From Microvirga terrae (GTDB lineage Bacteria; Pseudomonadota; Alphaproteobacteria; Rhizobiales; Beijerinckiaceae): a stretch of DNA of 64,000 nucleotides. Below, piece after piece: positions 1 through 7,596 of this stretch (the stretch's first letter is position 1; each line of letters opens with the position of its first letter). The notes beneath the pieces are model-generated. The model was not told the origin of the DNA, did not search any database, and saw only the letters and a list, made by a program, of their open reading frames with translations. The stretch is from the NCBI RefSeq assembly GCF_013307435.2, contig NZ_CP102845.1:4822001-4886000 (forward strand), written 5' to 3'. The translations under genes were made by a program, and so were the position numbers.

Positions 1-711
1 CGGATCGTCGACGAGCTGCGGGTGGAAGAAGCCATAGCAGCGGCGGTCGTCCGGCTGGAGGCGGTTGCGCAGGTCATCCCAGTTCTGGATCGCATGCACG
101 GCCTCATAGCGGATGATCTTTTCCAGGATATTGGCAGGCGTGGTCCAGTCGATCGGCCGCAACACCAGAAACCCCCGATTGAACCAGGATGAGAACAGAT
201 GGGTGAAGTCTGCGTCGACTGGCTTCAGCTCCGGGTGCTTGGGCAGGTACTCGAGCAGTTCCTCGCCCATCCGCACCAAGGCGGAGGTTCCGCCAGGAGC
301 CAGGTTGAGGCGACGGATCAGCTCCTGCCGTCTGGGCTCGGCTGCGGCGTGCAGGCCCTCAAGCGCATCCGTTCCCTGATCCTGACGCACCGCTTCGATC
401 GCTTGCGCTATGCGGCGGCGGTCGGGTCCGAAGCGATCCGCCAGTGCCTGGAGGAATGCGAGGCGGTCCTCGCCCGGTGCGGCGCTGTAAGTTGCCAACA
501 GCGTCTGTGCGAGGGCCACGCCGGATGCCTCACCTCTCCGAGAGAGCAGCATCTCACCCACGGTGGGAAGAGCGTCCTTAGCGACGATCTCCCGCGCCGC
601 TTTCTGACCAAGCAGGGAACGCCCTCGCTCAGTCAGTGTATCTATCAGATCGCTCAGGAAGGCTGGCGCCGCCTCCAACCCTGCCATTGATCGAGAAAGC
701 TTCACGTTCAT
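1..711 (-). CDS. matA: Malonyl-CoA decarboxylase (N-terminal part; gene runs off the left edge)
   Basis: The minus strand is open without a stop from an ATG at 711 to the window edge, giving 237 codons. The protein would decarboxylate malonyl-CoA to acetyl-CoA and CO2, the last step of malonate breakdown. The peptide carries the family's conserved central block, with RGFLVLRPIDWTTPANILEK at about residues 179-198, then YEAVHAIQNWDDLRNRL and DRRCYGFFHP. The N-terminal ~170 residues are the helical domain typical of the family. It starts 28 nt after the matC stop in the same direction, so the two are probably one transcript. The C-terminal catalytic part lies outside the window, so intactness cannot be judged. 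The family call is firm; the symbol rests on the matC and matR neighbours. Confidence 0.9.
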   Translation of the reverse strand, partial: MNVKLSRSMAGLEAAPAFLSDLIDTLTERGRSLLGQKAAREIVAKDALPTVGEMLLSRRGEASGVALAQTLLATYSAAPGEDRLAFLQALADRFGPDRRRIAQAIEAVRQDQGTDALEGLHAAAEPRRQELIRRLNLAPGGTSALVRMGEELLEYLPKHPELKPVDADFTHLFSSWFNRGFLVLRPIDWTTPANILEKIIRYEAVHAIQNWDDLRNRLQPDDRRCYGFFHPQLVDDP

Positions 712-739
712 CTCCTTCATCCACACCAGACGATTAGCG

Positions 740-2122
740 TCACAGCACGACGAACAGAGCCCAAACGACGATCGGTGCGACCACCGTCACAAGGGCGCCA
801 TAGGCCATGAGCTTGCGGAAGAACGCCTCCCGGTCAACACCCTGGGCGTTGGCCAGGACGAGAGCGCCATTGGTCGAGAAGGGGCTCACATCAACAATGG
901 TCGACGCAACCGCCATGGCAGCAATGAAGCCGATCGGGCTGACACCGGTGCCTGATTGCAGGAACGGCACGGCAAGTGGGATGAGGGATCCAAGCACAGC
1001 CGTGGAGGAGGCAAAGGCTGACACGACGGCACCGATGAAGCACAGCAGCAGTGCAGCGAGCATCGGGGAAGCCAGACCAGCGACGCTGTCCCCGACAAAC
1101 GAGATGGTGCCCATCTTCTCGAGGACGACCACATAGGTACTCACGCCCGTGATCAGCATGATTTCCGGCCATGCGACTTGGCCCATCGCGCGCTTTTGCA
1201 GAGTTGGCGCCATCAGGGAGAGGATCAGGCCAATCGTGATCGCCACAAAGCCGATGTCGAGGTTGAAGGCAAGGACGAGAACCGCGAGAGCGACGAGTCC
1301 AAGCAGCGTGACGATCTGGTACAGACCGCCATCTGGCACTGTCGATGCCTCGTCTGGACGATCCATGATCGAACGGTTCGGCTTCTGTCCGGTTTCGAGC
1401 CTGATCTCCTCGCTAAGGGCCTCGGCTTCGGAATCGCCGAAGATCTGCGGGCCTGACTGCGGCATCGCTATCTGAACGGGGGAGACGGTAACGGCAGCCG
1501 GCGCGACTGCCCTCGCCTGGAGGAGCTTGCGACCGCCGAGCGCGAAGAAAAGCAGGACGGCGACGGCCAGGTTGACGCCGAAGCTCGCCAGGAAGGTCGC
1601 GATCTCGTTGAGCGGCAGTCCGGCCTTGGCCACGATCCGGTTGGTGATGCCGCCATAGATGCTGATTGGCGAGAAGCCGCCGGCCTGAGCCCCGTGGACA
1701 ACCATCAAGCCCATGAGCAGCGGATTGATGCTGTATTTGAGAGCGAAGCCGAGCGCGATCGGTGCGATGATTGCAACCGCGCCCGGGCTGACGGCGCCAA
1801 CCGACGTCAGAACCGCAGAGATCCCGAACATGATCCATGGGATCGCGGCAATCCGTCCCCGCACGCCCCGAACCGCCAGCCGGACGAGCCAGTCGATGGT
1901 GCCGTTGTTCTGAGCAATGGCGAAAAGAAAGGTGATCCCGACGAGGGTCAGGAACAGACCGCCGGGAAAGCCTGCGATGATGGCGCTGGTGGTCTGGCCG
2001 GCCACCAGGGTTCCGACCAAGAAAGCGCCAACGAAAGCCAGCACACCCATGTTGATCGGCAGGATGGTGGCGACCACGAACATGGCCATGAGGGCGTAGA
2101 TTGAGATCAGCTGTGGTGACAT
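740..2122 (-). CDS. matC: Malonate/dicarboxylate carrier, MatC family
   Basis: This 460-residue, very hydrophobic protein has roughly a dozen membrane segments. Its first ~150 residues match the pattern of the dicarboxylate carrier MatC N-terminal domain, with the GGxSPISIYG motif (residues about 147-156) and a long hydrophilic linker near residues 215-265 that splits the transporter into two halves. It should import malonate across the inner membrane. The ATG at 2122 has a GGAG box 8 nt upstream. It is the first gene of a leftward operon with malonyl-CoA decarboxylase and is divergent from the GntR-type regulator, which is the arrangement known for rhizobial mat operons. Confidence 0.88.
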   Translation of the reverse strand: MSPQLISIYALMAMFVVATILPINMGVLAFVGAFLVGTLVAGQTTSAIIAGFPGGLFLTLVGITFLFAIAQNNGTIDWLVRLAVRGVRGRIAAIPWIMFGISAVLTSVGAVSPGAVAIIAPIALGFALKYSINPLLMGLMVVHGAQAGGFSPISIYGGITNRIVAKAGLPLNEIATFLASFGVNLAVAVLLFFALGGRKLLQARAVAPAAVTVSPVQIAMPQSGPQIFGDSEAEALSEEIRLETGQKPNRSIMDRPDEASTVPDGGLYQIVTLLGLVALAVLVLAFNLDIGFVAITIGLILSLMAPTLQKRAMGQVAWPEIMLITGVSTYVVVLEKMGTISFVGDSVAGLASPMLAALLLCFIGAVVSAFASSTAVLGSLIPLAVPFLQSGTGVSPIGFIAAMAVASTIVDVSPFSTNGALVLANAQGVDREAFFRKLMAYGALVTVVAPIVVWALFVVL

Positions 2123-2255
2123 GGCACCCGCTCCTCTGTTTCCTCCTCTGCGTCGGATGGACGATTGGCTTTAGACCAACTCGCGGGGATTGCGCAGGCG
2201 GATCCCTCATTGCCCTTTCAGGAAAGACTGCGCGCATTTGCATTAGGTGTCAATG

Positions 2256-2284
2256 TTCTTGTATACAAGAAATGTCTTGTAAGA
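2256..2284. promoter_or_regulatory. Probable MatR operator in the matC-matR divergent promoter
   Basis: Positions 2256-2271 read TTCTTGTATACAAGAA, a perfect 16-bp palindrome. Its core TTGTATACAA fits the T-N-G-T-(N)x-A-C-N-A pattern known for FadR-subfamily GntR regulators. A second, weaker dyad, TCTTGTAAGA, lies at 2275-2284, 19 bp downstream. The pair sits between the two divergent starts, where a repressor could control both genes. Binding by the adjacent regulator is inferred from position. Confidence 0.75.
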
Positions 2285-2328
2285 TTATATGCATTTGATC
2301 TAGGATGCTCGTGAGCAGGACATGTGAG

Positions 2329-2976
2329 ATGAGACGCGCTCAAGCTTTGAGAGACGCCCTCGAGCAGGACATTGTTACAGGCAAGTTTCGCCCTGGCGAG
2401 CGCTTGGACGAACAGAGCCTGGCCGCTCGCTTCGAGGTCTCCCGGACCCCGATCCGAGAAGCCCTGATGCAGCTTGCCTCGACCGGACTGGTTGAATTGC
2501 AGGCAAGACGAGGCGCCTTCGTCGCCTCTCTCAGCTTCAAAGACGTCGTCGAGCGGTTCGAGGTCATGGCCGCTCTCGAGGGCATGTGCGGGGCTCTGGC
2601 GGCCCGGCGGATCACCGAGTCAATGCAGAAGGAGCTCGAGAAAGCGCACGAAGACTGCGTTCGGGAGGCATCGCAGGAAAACGCCGATGCCTACTACTAT
2701 GCAAACGAGCGCTTCCACCACGTCATCTACGAAGCCTGCCAGAACGCTTTTCTGGCGGAGCAGGCCCAACACCTTCATGCCCGTCTCAAACCCTATCGGC
2801 GGCTCCAGCTGCGGGCCCGCAGCCGTGTGGCAACTTCATTGGCGGAGCACCAGGGCATCGTAGAGGCCATCCGTGCCGGGGACAGCGAGCGGGCGGAGCG
2901 CCTCCTCCGGGAGCACATCCTGATCCAGGGCGAACGCCTGGCCGACTTTATCGCAAGTTTCGATCGGGCAGCCTAG
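2329..2976 (+). CDS. matR: GntR-family transcriptional regulator (FadR subfamily) of the malonate operon
   Basis: The 215-residue protein has an N-terminal winged helix (residues about 5-65, with LAARFEVSRTPIREALMQL as the recognition part) and a C-terminal all-helical FCD domain with the Arg/His-rich metal- and ligand-binding pattern (NERFHHVIYEA, LAEHQGIVEAI). It should bind the dyad upstream and respond to malonate or malonyl-CoA. I prefer the ATG at 2329 because an AGGA box lies 8 nt upstream; an in-frame ATG at 2305 has only an AGG almost touching it. The gene is divergent from matC. The regulatory role is inferred from context. Confidence 0.85.
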   Translation: MRRAQALRDALEQDIVTGKFRPGERLDEQSLAARFEVSRTPIREALMQLASTGLVELQARRGAFVASLSFKDVVERFEVMAALEGMCGALAARRITESMQKELEKAHEDCVREASQENADAYYYANERFHHVIYEACQNAFLAEQAQHLHARLKPYRRLQLRARSRVATSLAEHQGIVEAIRAGDSERAERLLREHILIQGERLADFIASFDRAA

Positions 2977-3057
2977 CCGCCGGTTTAGCATTGCAGGGTT
3001 CGGGTAGAAGCAGGCTGCTGTGGAGTGTCGCCCACGAAACGGAGAAGGATGCGAAGG

Positions 3058-4254
3058 ATGTCTCCTGACCTGCTCTCTCGCCGCACGATTGCCTTCGTCA
3101 ACATCGCGCACGCGCTCGATCATTTCGTCCTTCTGATCTATCCGACGGCTGTAATCGCGATCGCGGCCGAGCGGCAACTGTCCTACGCCAGCCTCATCGG
3201 TCTCTCAACGGGTGCCTTCGTGGCCTTCGGCCTGTTCTCACTCCCAATGGGCTGGATCGCGGATCGTTTAGGGCGCCGCAACCTGCTGGGTATCTTCTTC
3301 GGCGGGTGCGGGATTGCGTGTTTGGGGCTGTCGACGGCGAACTCGCCGATCATGTTAGGCATCTGGCTCTTCGTGCTCGGGGTGTTCTCTGCGATTTATC
3401 ATCCGATCGGCTCTACGATGCTGGTCACCCATACAAATCAGCTTGGACGCGACCTCGGGATCAACGGAGTGTGGGGCAATCTTGGTGCGGCCTTCGCCTC
3501 GGGAGTGACAGCCCTTCTGGCCACGACCCTCGGCTGGCGCGCGGCTTTCATTCTGCCCGGACTTGTTTGCCTCGCTGCCGGCATCGCGTTTGTCAGCCTT
3601 GTGCCCAGTGACGGAGATCCTCATGGCAAACCTGGCAGCGCTCATGCTGTCATCCCGGTGACACGGCCGATGACGCTCTTCCTGTTGTTCGCGACGGCGA
3701 TCGTGGCCGGCGGCATGACCTTCAACATTACGACCATCGCGCTCCCCAAGATCATCGACGAGCGCATTGGTACCGCCTTGCCGCTGGTCCTGATCGGATC
3801 CCTGGCTACACTCGTGTTTGTCTTCGGGGCGTTGACGCAGCTCCTGATGGGCCGCCTCGTCGACAGGTTTAATTTGCCGCGGATCTTCGTTGGGCTGTCG
3901 ATCCTTCAACCGCTTGGGCTTGGGCTCGCCGCCCTGATGGGTGGGATCCCCATGCTGGCCGGACTGGTCCTGGCGATGGCGGCGGTCTATGGGCAAGTGG
4001 TCGTCAACGATGCCATGGTCGCCCGCTACGTCCCTGCTCAGTACAGGGCCCGGGCCTTCAGTGTCCGCTATTTCCTTGGGTTCACGACGAGCGGTCTGGC
4101 CGTGCCACTCATCGCGCTCTTACACGGGATGAGCGGGTTCACCCTTGTTTTGAGCGCAGCAGTCACTTTTGGAATAGTGATCTTTCTCTGCTCGATTTGC
4201 TTTCTGCTCGCTGCTCAGACATCGCCACAATCATCGAGTCTTCCCGCGGCGTGA
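3058..4254 (+). CDS. MFS permease, fosmidomycin-resistance-like type
   Basis: This 398-residue protein has about 12 hydrophobic segments and the MFS loop 2-3 signature GWIADRLGRRNLLG near residues 63-76. The early NIAHALDHF motif with HF in helix 1 is typical of the Fsr-like branch. The ATG at 3058 is preceded by GGAGAAGG at 3041-3048; in-frame ATG at 3049 and GTG at 3025 are upstream alternatives. It begins 81 nt after matR on the same strand and precedes an amidase, so it may move a malonate-related amide or acid. The substrate cannot be read from the sequence. Confidence 0.8.
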   Translation: MSPDLLSRRTIAFVNIAHALDHFVLLIYPTAVIAIAAERQLSYASLIGLSTGAFVAFGLFSLPMGWIADRLGRRNLLGIFFGGCGIACLGLSTANSPIMLGIWLFVLGVFSAIYHPIGSTMLVTHTNQLGRDLGINGVWGNLGAAFASGVTALLATTLGWRAAFILPGLVCLAAGIAFVSLVPSDGDPHGKPGSAHAVIPVTRPMTLFLLFATAIVAGGMTFNITTIALPKIIDERIGTALPLVLIGSLATLVFVFGALTQLLMGRLVDRFNLPRIFVGLSILQPLGLGLAALMGGIPMLAGLVLAMAAVYGQVVVNDAMVARYVPAQYRARAFSVRYFLGFTTSGLAVPLIALLHGMSGFTLVLSAAVTFGIVIFLCSICFLLAAQTSPQSSSLPAA

Positions 4255-4380
4255 TGGCTGAGGGCCATTACCAGTGCCTCCATCAATCCCTGTGCACGCT
4301 GATGTTTGGACCAGCATAGGATGTGCTATGCAGTGGACATAAACTGACGTGATGGCACGATAACGCAAGGGTGTAGGATC

Positions 4381-5820
4381 ATGACGACTGACACGAGTTT
4401 GACCAAACTCACAGCTTGTGCGGTTGTCGACCTTCTGCAAAGTGGCGAGGTCTCCCCGCTCGATTGCCTCGACGCCTTAGAGGCCCGCATAGCCGCCGTG
4501 GACAGTACGGTCAACGCGCTTTCCATTCTGTGCTTCGAGCGGGCTCGCGAGCATGCCCGCTGGTTGATGCAACGGCCCCTCGGTGAACGTGGCCGTCTGG
4601 CTGGGCTGCCTGTGCCGATCAAGGATCTGACCGACGTGGCGGGGGTGCGCACGACCCACGGCTCGCCCATCTTCGCGGACTTCGTGCCTGAGGCCTCGGA
4701 TATCCTGGTCCAGACGCTCGAAGCTGAAGGTGGTTTGATCTACGCCAAGTCCAATACGCCGGAGTTCGGCGCCGGCGGCAACACGTTCAACGAGGTCTTC
4801 GGCACCACATTGAATCCCTGGAACACAGTACTTTCCGCCGCGGGTTCATCGGGTGGGGCCGCAGTCGCACTCGCCACGGGAACAGCGTGGGTGGCGCAGG
4901 GATCCGACCTTGGTGGCAGCTTGCGCAATCCAGCCAGCTTCTGCGGTGTGGTCGGCCTGCGGCCGAGCCCCGGCCGGGTCGCCAGCACGCCTGGTGCGAA
5001 GATTGACCGGCTCCTGAGCGTGAACGGCCCCATGGGCCGCACCGTGGAGGACACCGCCCTGCTTCTCGATGCCATGACAGGGGAGAACCCAGGCGATCCC
5101 ATCTCCCTGCCCAGGACAGAAAGCTTTCTGGCTGCGGCACGCTCGGGGTGGCGACCAGCGCGAGTGGCTTACTCCGCCGATCTGGGTATTACGCCCGTCG
5201 ACCCGGAGGTCGCCGCCATTTGCCGAGCCGCGGCCCAACGGTATACGGAGTTGGGTGCCATCGTCGAAGAGGCGCACCCCGACCTGTCGGAAGCCCATGA
5301 TACCTTCCAGGTTCTGCGCGGGATGACGTTTGCCGTCGGCCATGCCGATCTCTTGCAGAACCATCGGGACAAGATGAAACCGGAGGTGATCTGGAATATC
5401 GAGCAGGGCCTGAACTATTCGATGGCCGATGTTGTCCGGGCGGAGAACCAGCGCGCTACCCTGTTTCGGAGGATGAACGTCTTCTTCGACAGCTATGATC
5501 TGCTTCTCTGCCCCGCTACCATTGTCGCCGCCTACCCAGCGGGGGAGCGCTATGTCAGCGAATGTGCTGGCCACAGCTTCTCGAACTATGTCGAATGGCT
5601 CGCCATCGCTTACGCCATTACTCTGACCGCCTCACCGGCCCTCAGCCTTCCTTGTGGCTTCACCCGCGATGGACGACCGGTTGGGCTGCAGATTGTCGGC
5701 CGCACTCGTGCGGAAGGAAGGGTCCTGGCCGGAGCGCGTGTCCTGGAGGACATTCTTGGGCTGCGAGGCACCACGCCAATTGATCCGCAGTCCCCGCGAG
5801 CGGTGAACCTACCGAGTTAG
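4381..5820 (+). CDS. Amidase-signature family hydrolase, possibly malonamidase-like
   Basis: The 479-residue protein has the complete Ser-cisSer-Lys triad of the amidase signature family: Lys81 in LPVPIKDLTDV, Ser156 in AAGSSGGAA and Ser180 in GSDLGGSLRNP. The spacing of 24 between the serines is the family standard. It should hydrolyse a small amide or a similar C-N bond in the cytoplasm. The usual GTDxGGS is GSDLGGS here. It stands 127 nt after the MFS gene beside the malonate operon; malonamidase E2 of Bradyrhizobium belongs to this family, so release of malonate from malonamate is a reasonable guess. GatA-type transamidation is unlikely with no gatBC near. Confidence 0.82.
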   Translation: MTTDTSLTKLTACAVVDLLQSGEVSPLDCLDALEARIAAVDSTVNALSILCFERAREHARWLMQRPLGERGRLAGLPVPIKDLTDVAGVRTTHGSPIFADFVPEASDILVQTLEAEGGLIYAKSNTPEFGAGGNTFNEVFGTTLNPWNTVLSAAGSSGGAAVALATGTAWVAQGSDLGGSLRNPASFCGVVGLRPSPGRVASTPGAKIDRLLSVNGPMGRTVEDTALLLDAMTGENPGDPISLPRTESFLAAARSGWRPARVAYSADLGITPVDPEVAAICRAAAQRYTELGAIVEEAHPDLSEAHDTFQVLRGMTFAVGHADLLQNHRDKMKPEVIWNIEQGLNYSMADVVRAENQRATLFRRMNVFFDSYDLLLCPATIVAAYPAGERYVSECAGHSFSNYVEWLAIAYAITLTASPALSLPCGFTRDGRPVGLQIVGRTRAEGRVLAGARVLEDILGLRGTTPIDPQSPRAVNLPS

Positions 5821-6332
5821 CCTATCAGCTTCGGATGGCATCTAAGCTTGCTAGCAGCCCTATAGTAGCGAGCATGGTGTGGCGGCATCCTCGGTGACCG
5901 AGGACCTGTGGAACTGCGCGTTGTCATGAGTGAGCTACTGTGCCGATCTTGGAAAGCCAATTTGTTACACAGGAAGGTCCGCTCGGGGTTAGGCGGTGAA
6001 GTTCGTCCACTTTTCGGAATGTCTGGTTGCGTGAGGATTGCTGCCCTCGGGCTAGAGTCCCAAGTGTGCCATGTGTGGACGGCTCCCTTTTGGCAAGGGT
6101 TTTGTTGAACGCTTCTGCCGGGTTGGTCGGTGCGGCCATGTGTTCGACCTGTTGGTGCGGTACACCTGACCGCTGGCCATAATGCCCTCCGCGAAGGGGT
6201 CCCGACCAAAAGCTCGCATTCCAAGATGCTCTGGCACGAATGAGTTGTCCCGCTTCCCGGTTCGACCGGATCCTGCATTAACGTCCTTGCGCCCTTCCCA
6301 ACCTCTTGATCGCCGAACTCTCTCAGCGATGA
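5821..6332. other. Gene-free stretch between the amidase and the IS110 transposase
   Basis: About 510 bases carry no ORF with recognisable protein features on either strand. The right part, next to the transposase 3' end, presumably includes the non-coding end of the IS110 element, but this family lacks clear inverted repeats, so its border cannot be placed. Confidence 0.5.
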
Positions 6333-7358
6333 TTATTCCGCTTGCACAACAGGCTCACGATAGCGCTCGCCCTTGGCCATGATCGCCCACACCATCCGGG
6401 CCATCTTGTTGGCCAGGGCCACGGCCGCCACCTTGGTGGCCCGCCGCGCCAGCAGTTGCACGATCCACGGCCGCTTCGTTCCATGCCGCTGGGCAAAGCG
6501 TATCACCGCCAGTGCGCCCACGGTCAGCAGGGAGCCAAGATACCGGTTGCCCTGCTTGGTCACCCCACCGAGCCGCTCCTTGCCACCACTGGAGTTCTGC
6601 TTGGGCACCAAGCCGATCCAGGCCGCGAGATTACGACCCGAGGAGAAAGTCTTCGGGTTAGGAACATGGGCCACCGGAGCACTGGCGAGCAACGGACCCA
6701 CGCCTGGGATCTCGGCTAGGCGGCGGCTGACCTCGCTGGCCCGGTGGCAGGCGGCGATGCGCCGGTCCATCTCCAGGATCTGGCGCTTGACCAGCATCAG
6801 TTGCTCGGCGAGCGCCAGAACGCAGGACCGAGCCAGCTCCGGGACGCGCTCATCCTCATCGCGGACCAAAAGCAAGAACTCGTCGACACCCTACCGGCCG
6901 ATCTTCGCCACCACGCTGAACTCGGCCAGGTGAGCCCGGATGGCGTTAGTGAGCATGGTCCTCTGCCGCACCTGCATCAGCCGCACCCGGTGCAGCATCA
7001 GGATGCTTTGCTGCTCGCACGTCTTCGTCTCGACAAAGCGCATGGTGGGCCGGGTAACGGCCTCGCAGATCGCCTCGGCATCGGCCATGTCGTTCTTCGG
7101 CCGCTTCACATACGGCTTGACGTAAGCCGGCGGCATGAGCTTGACCTCATGGCCAAGGCTCCGGAGCTCACGCGACCAGTGATGAGCCGAGGCACACGCC
7201 TCAATGCCTTTCAGGCACGGCGGCAGGCTGGCAAAGAACTTGAGCACCTGCCCGCGCCTGACCTGGCGTCGGATCATCACTATCCCTTCGGGATCGATGC
7301 CATGCACCTGAAAGACGGACTTGGCGATGTCCAGGCCAATGGTGGTGACCGTGCTCAT
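6333..7358 (-). pseudogene. IS110-family transposase interrupted by one in-frame amber codon
   Basis: Two ORFs in the same frame make one 342-codon transposase. The N-terminal half (7358 to 6891) has the DEDD-type start TIGLDIAKSVFQVHGID and KNDMADAEAI. The C-terminal half (6888 to 6333) has the transposase_20 region with IPGVGPLLAS, AAWIGLVPKQNSSGGKERLG and GNRYLGSLL. They are separated only by TAG at 6893-6891, which follows AKIGR and precedes GVDEFLLL, where related proteins read straight through. One C-to-T change (CAG to TAG) explains it. The copy is otherwise full length, so the loss is probably recent. Confidence 0.88.
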
Positions 7359-7596
7359 GGGCTGCTCCTGTGTCGCTGGCTGCTTGAAGCAACCATGCTA
7401 CCTCACCGCTGGGTGGGAGCCGTCCACAGCATCAGGAGCGGACCTTTCTCCAGCATGCGCCGTCCAATCCCCATCCATCTTAAGCGGCCGGGAAGGAGGA
7501 CTCCTCCAGGGGAAATTCCAGCGGGAACCATTGTTCGGATCAAACGCACCGGTATTGGGTTGTCTTGCGAGCAACCTAAACCAAAGGCACCACACG

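Noticed and set aside
199..690. Plus-strand ORF of 163 codons
   Set aside because: It lies opposite malonyl-CoA decarboxylase, whose minus-strand frame has clear family motifs.
7321..7596. N-terminal extension of the AI-2E permease
   Set aside because: It overlaps the 5' end of the IS110 element on the other strand and has no family match; ATG 7597 has a ribosome-binding site.
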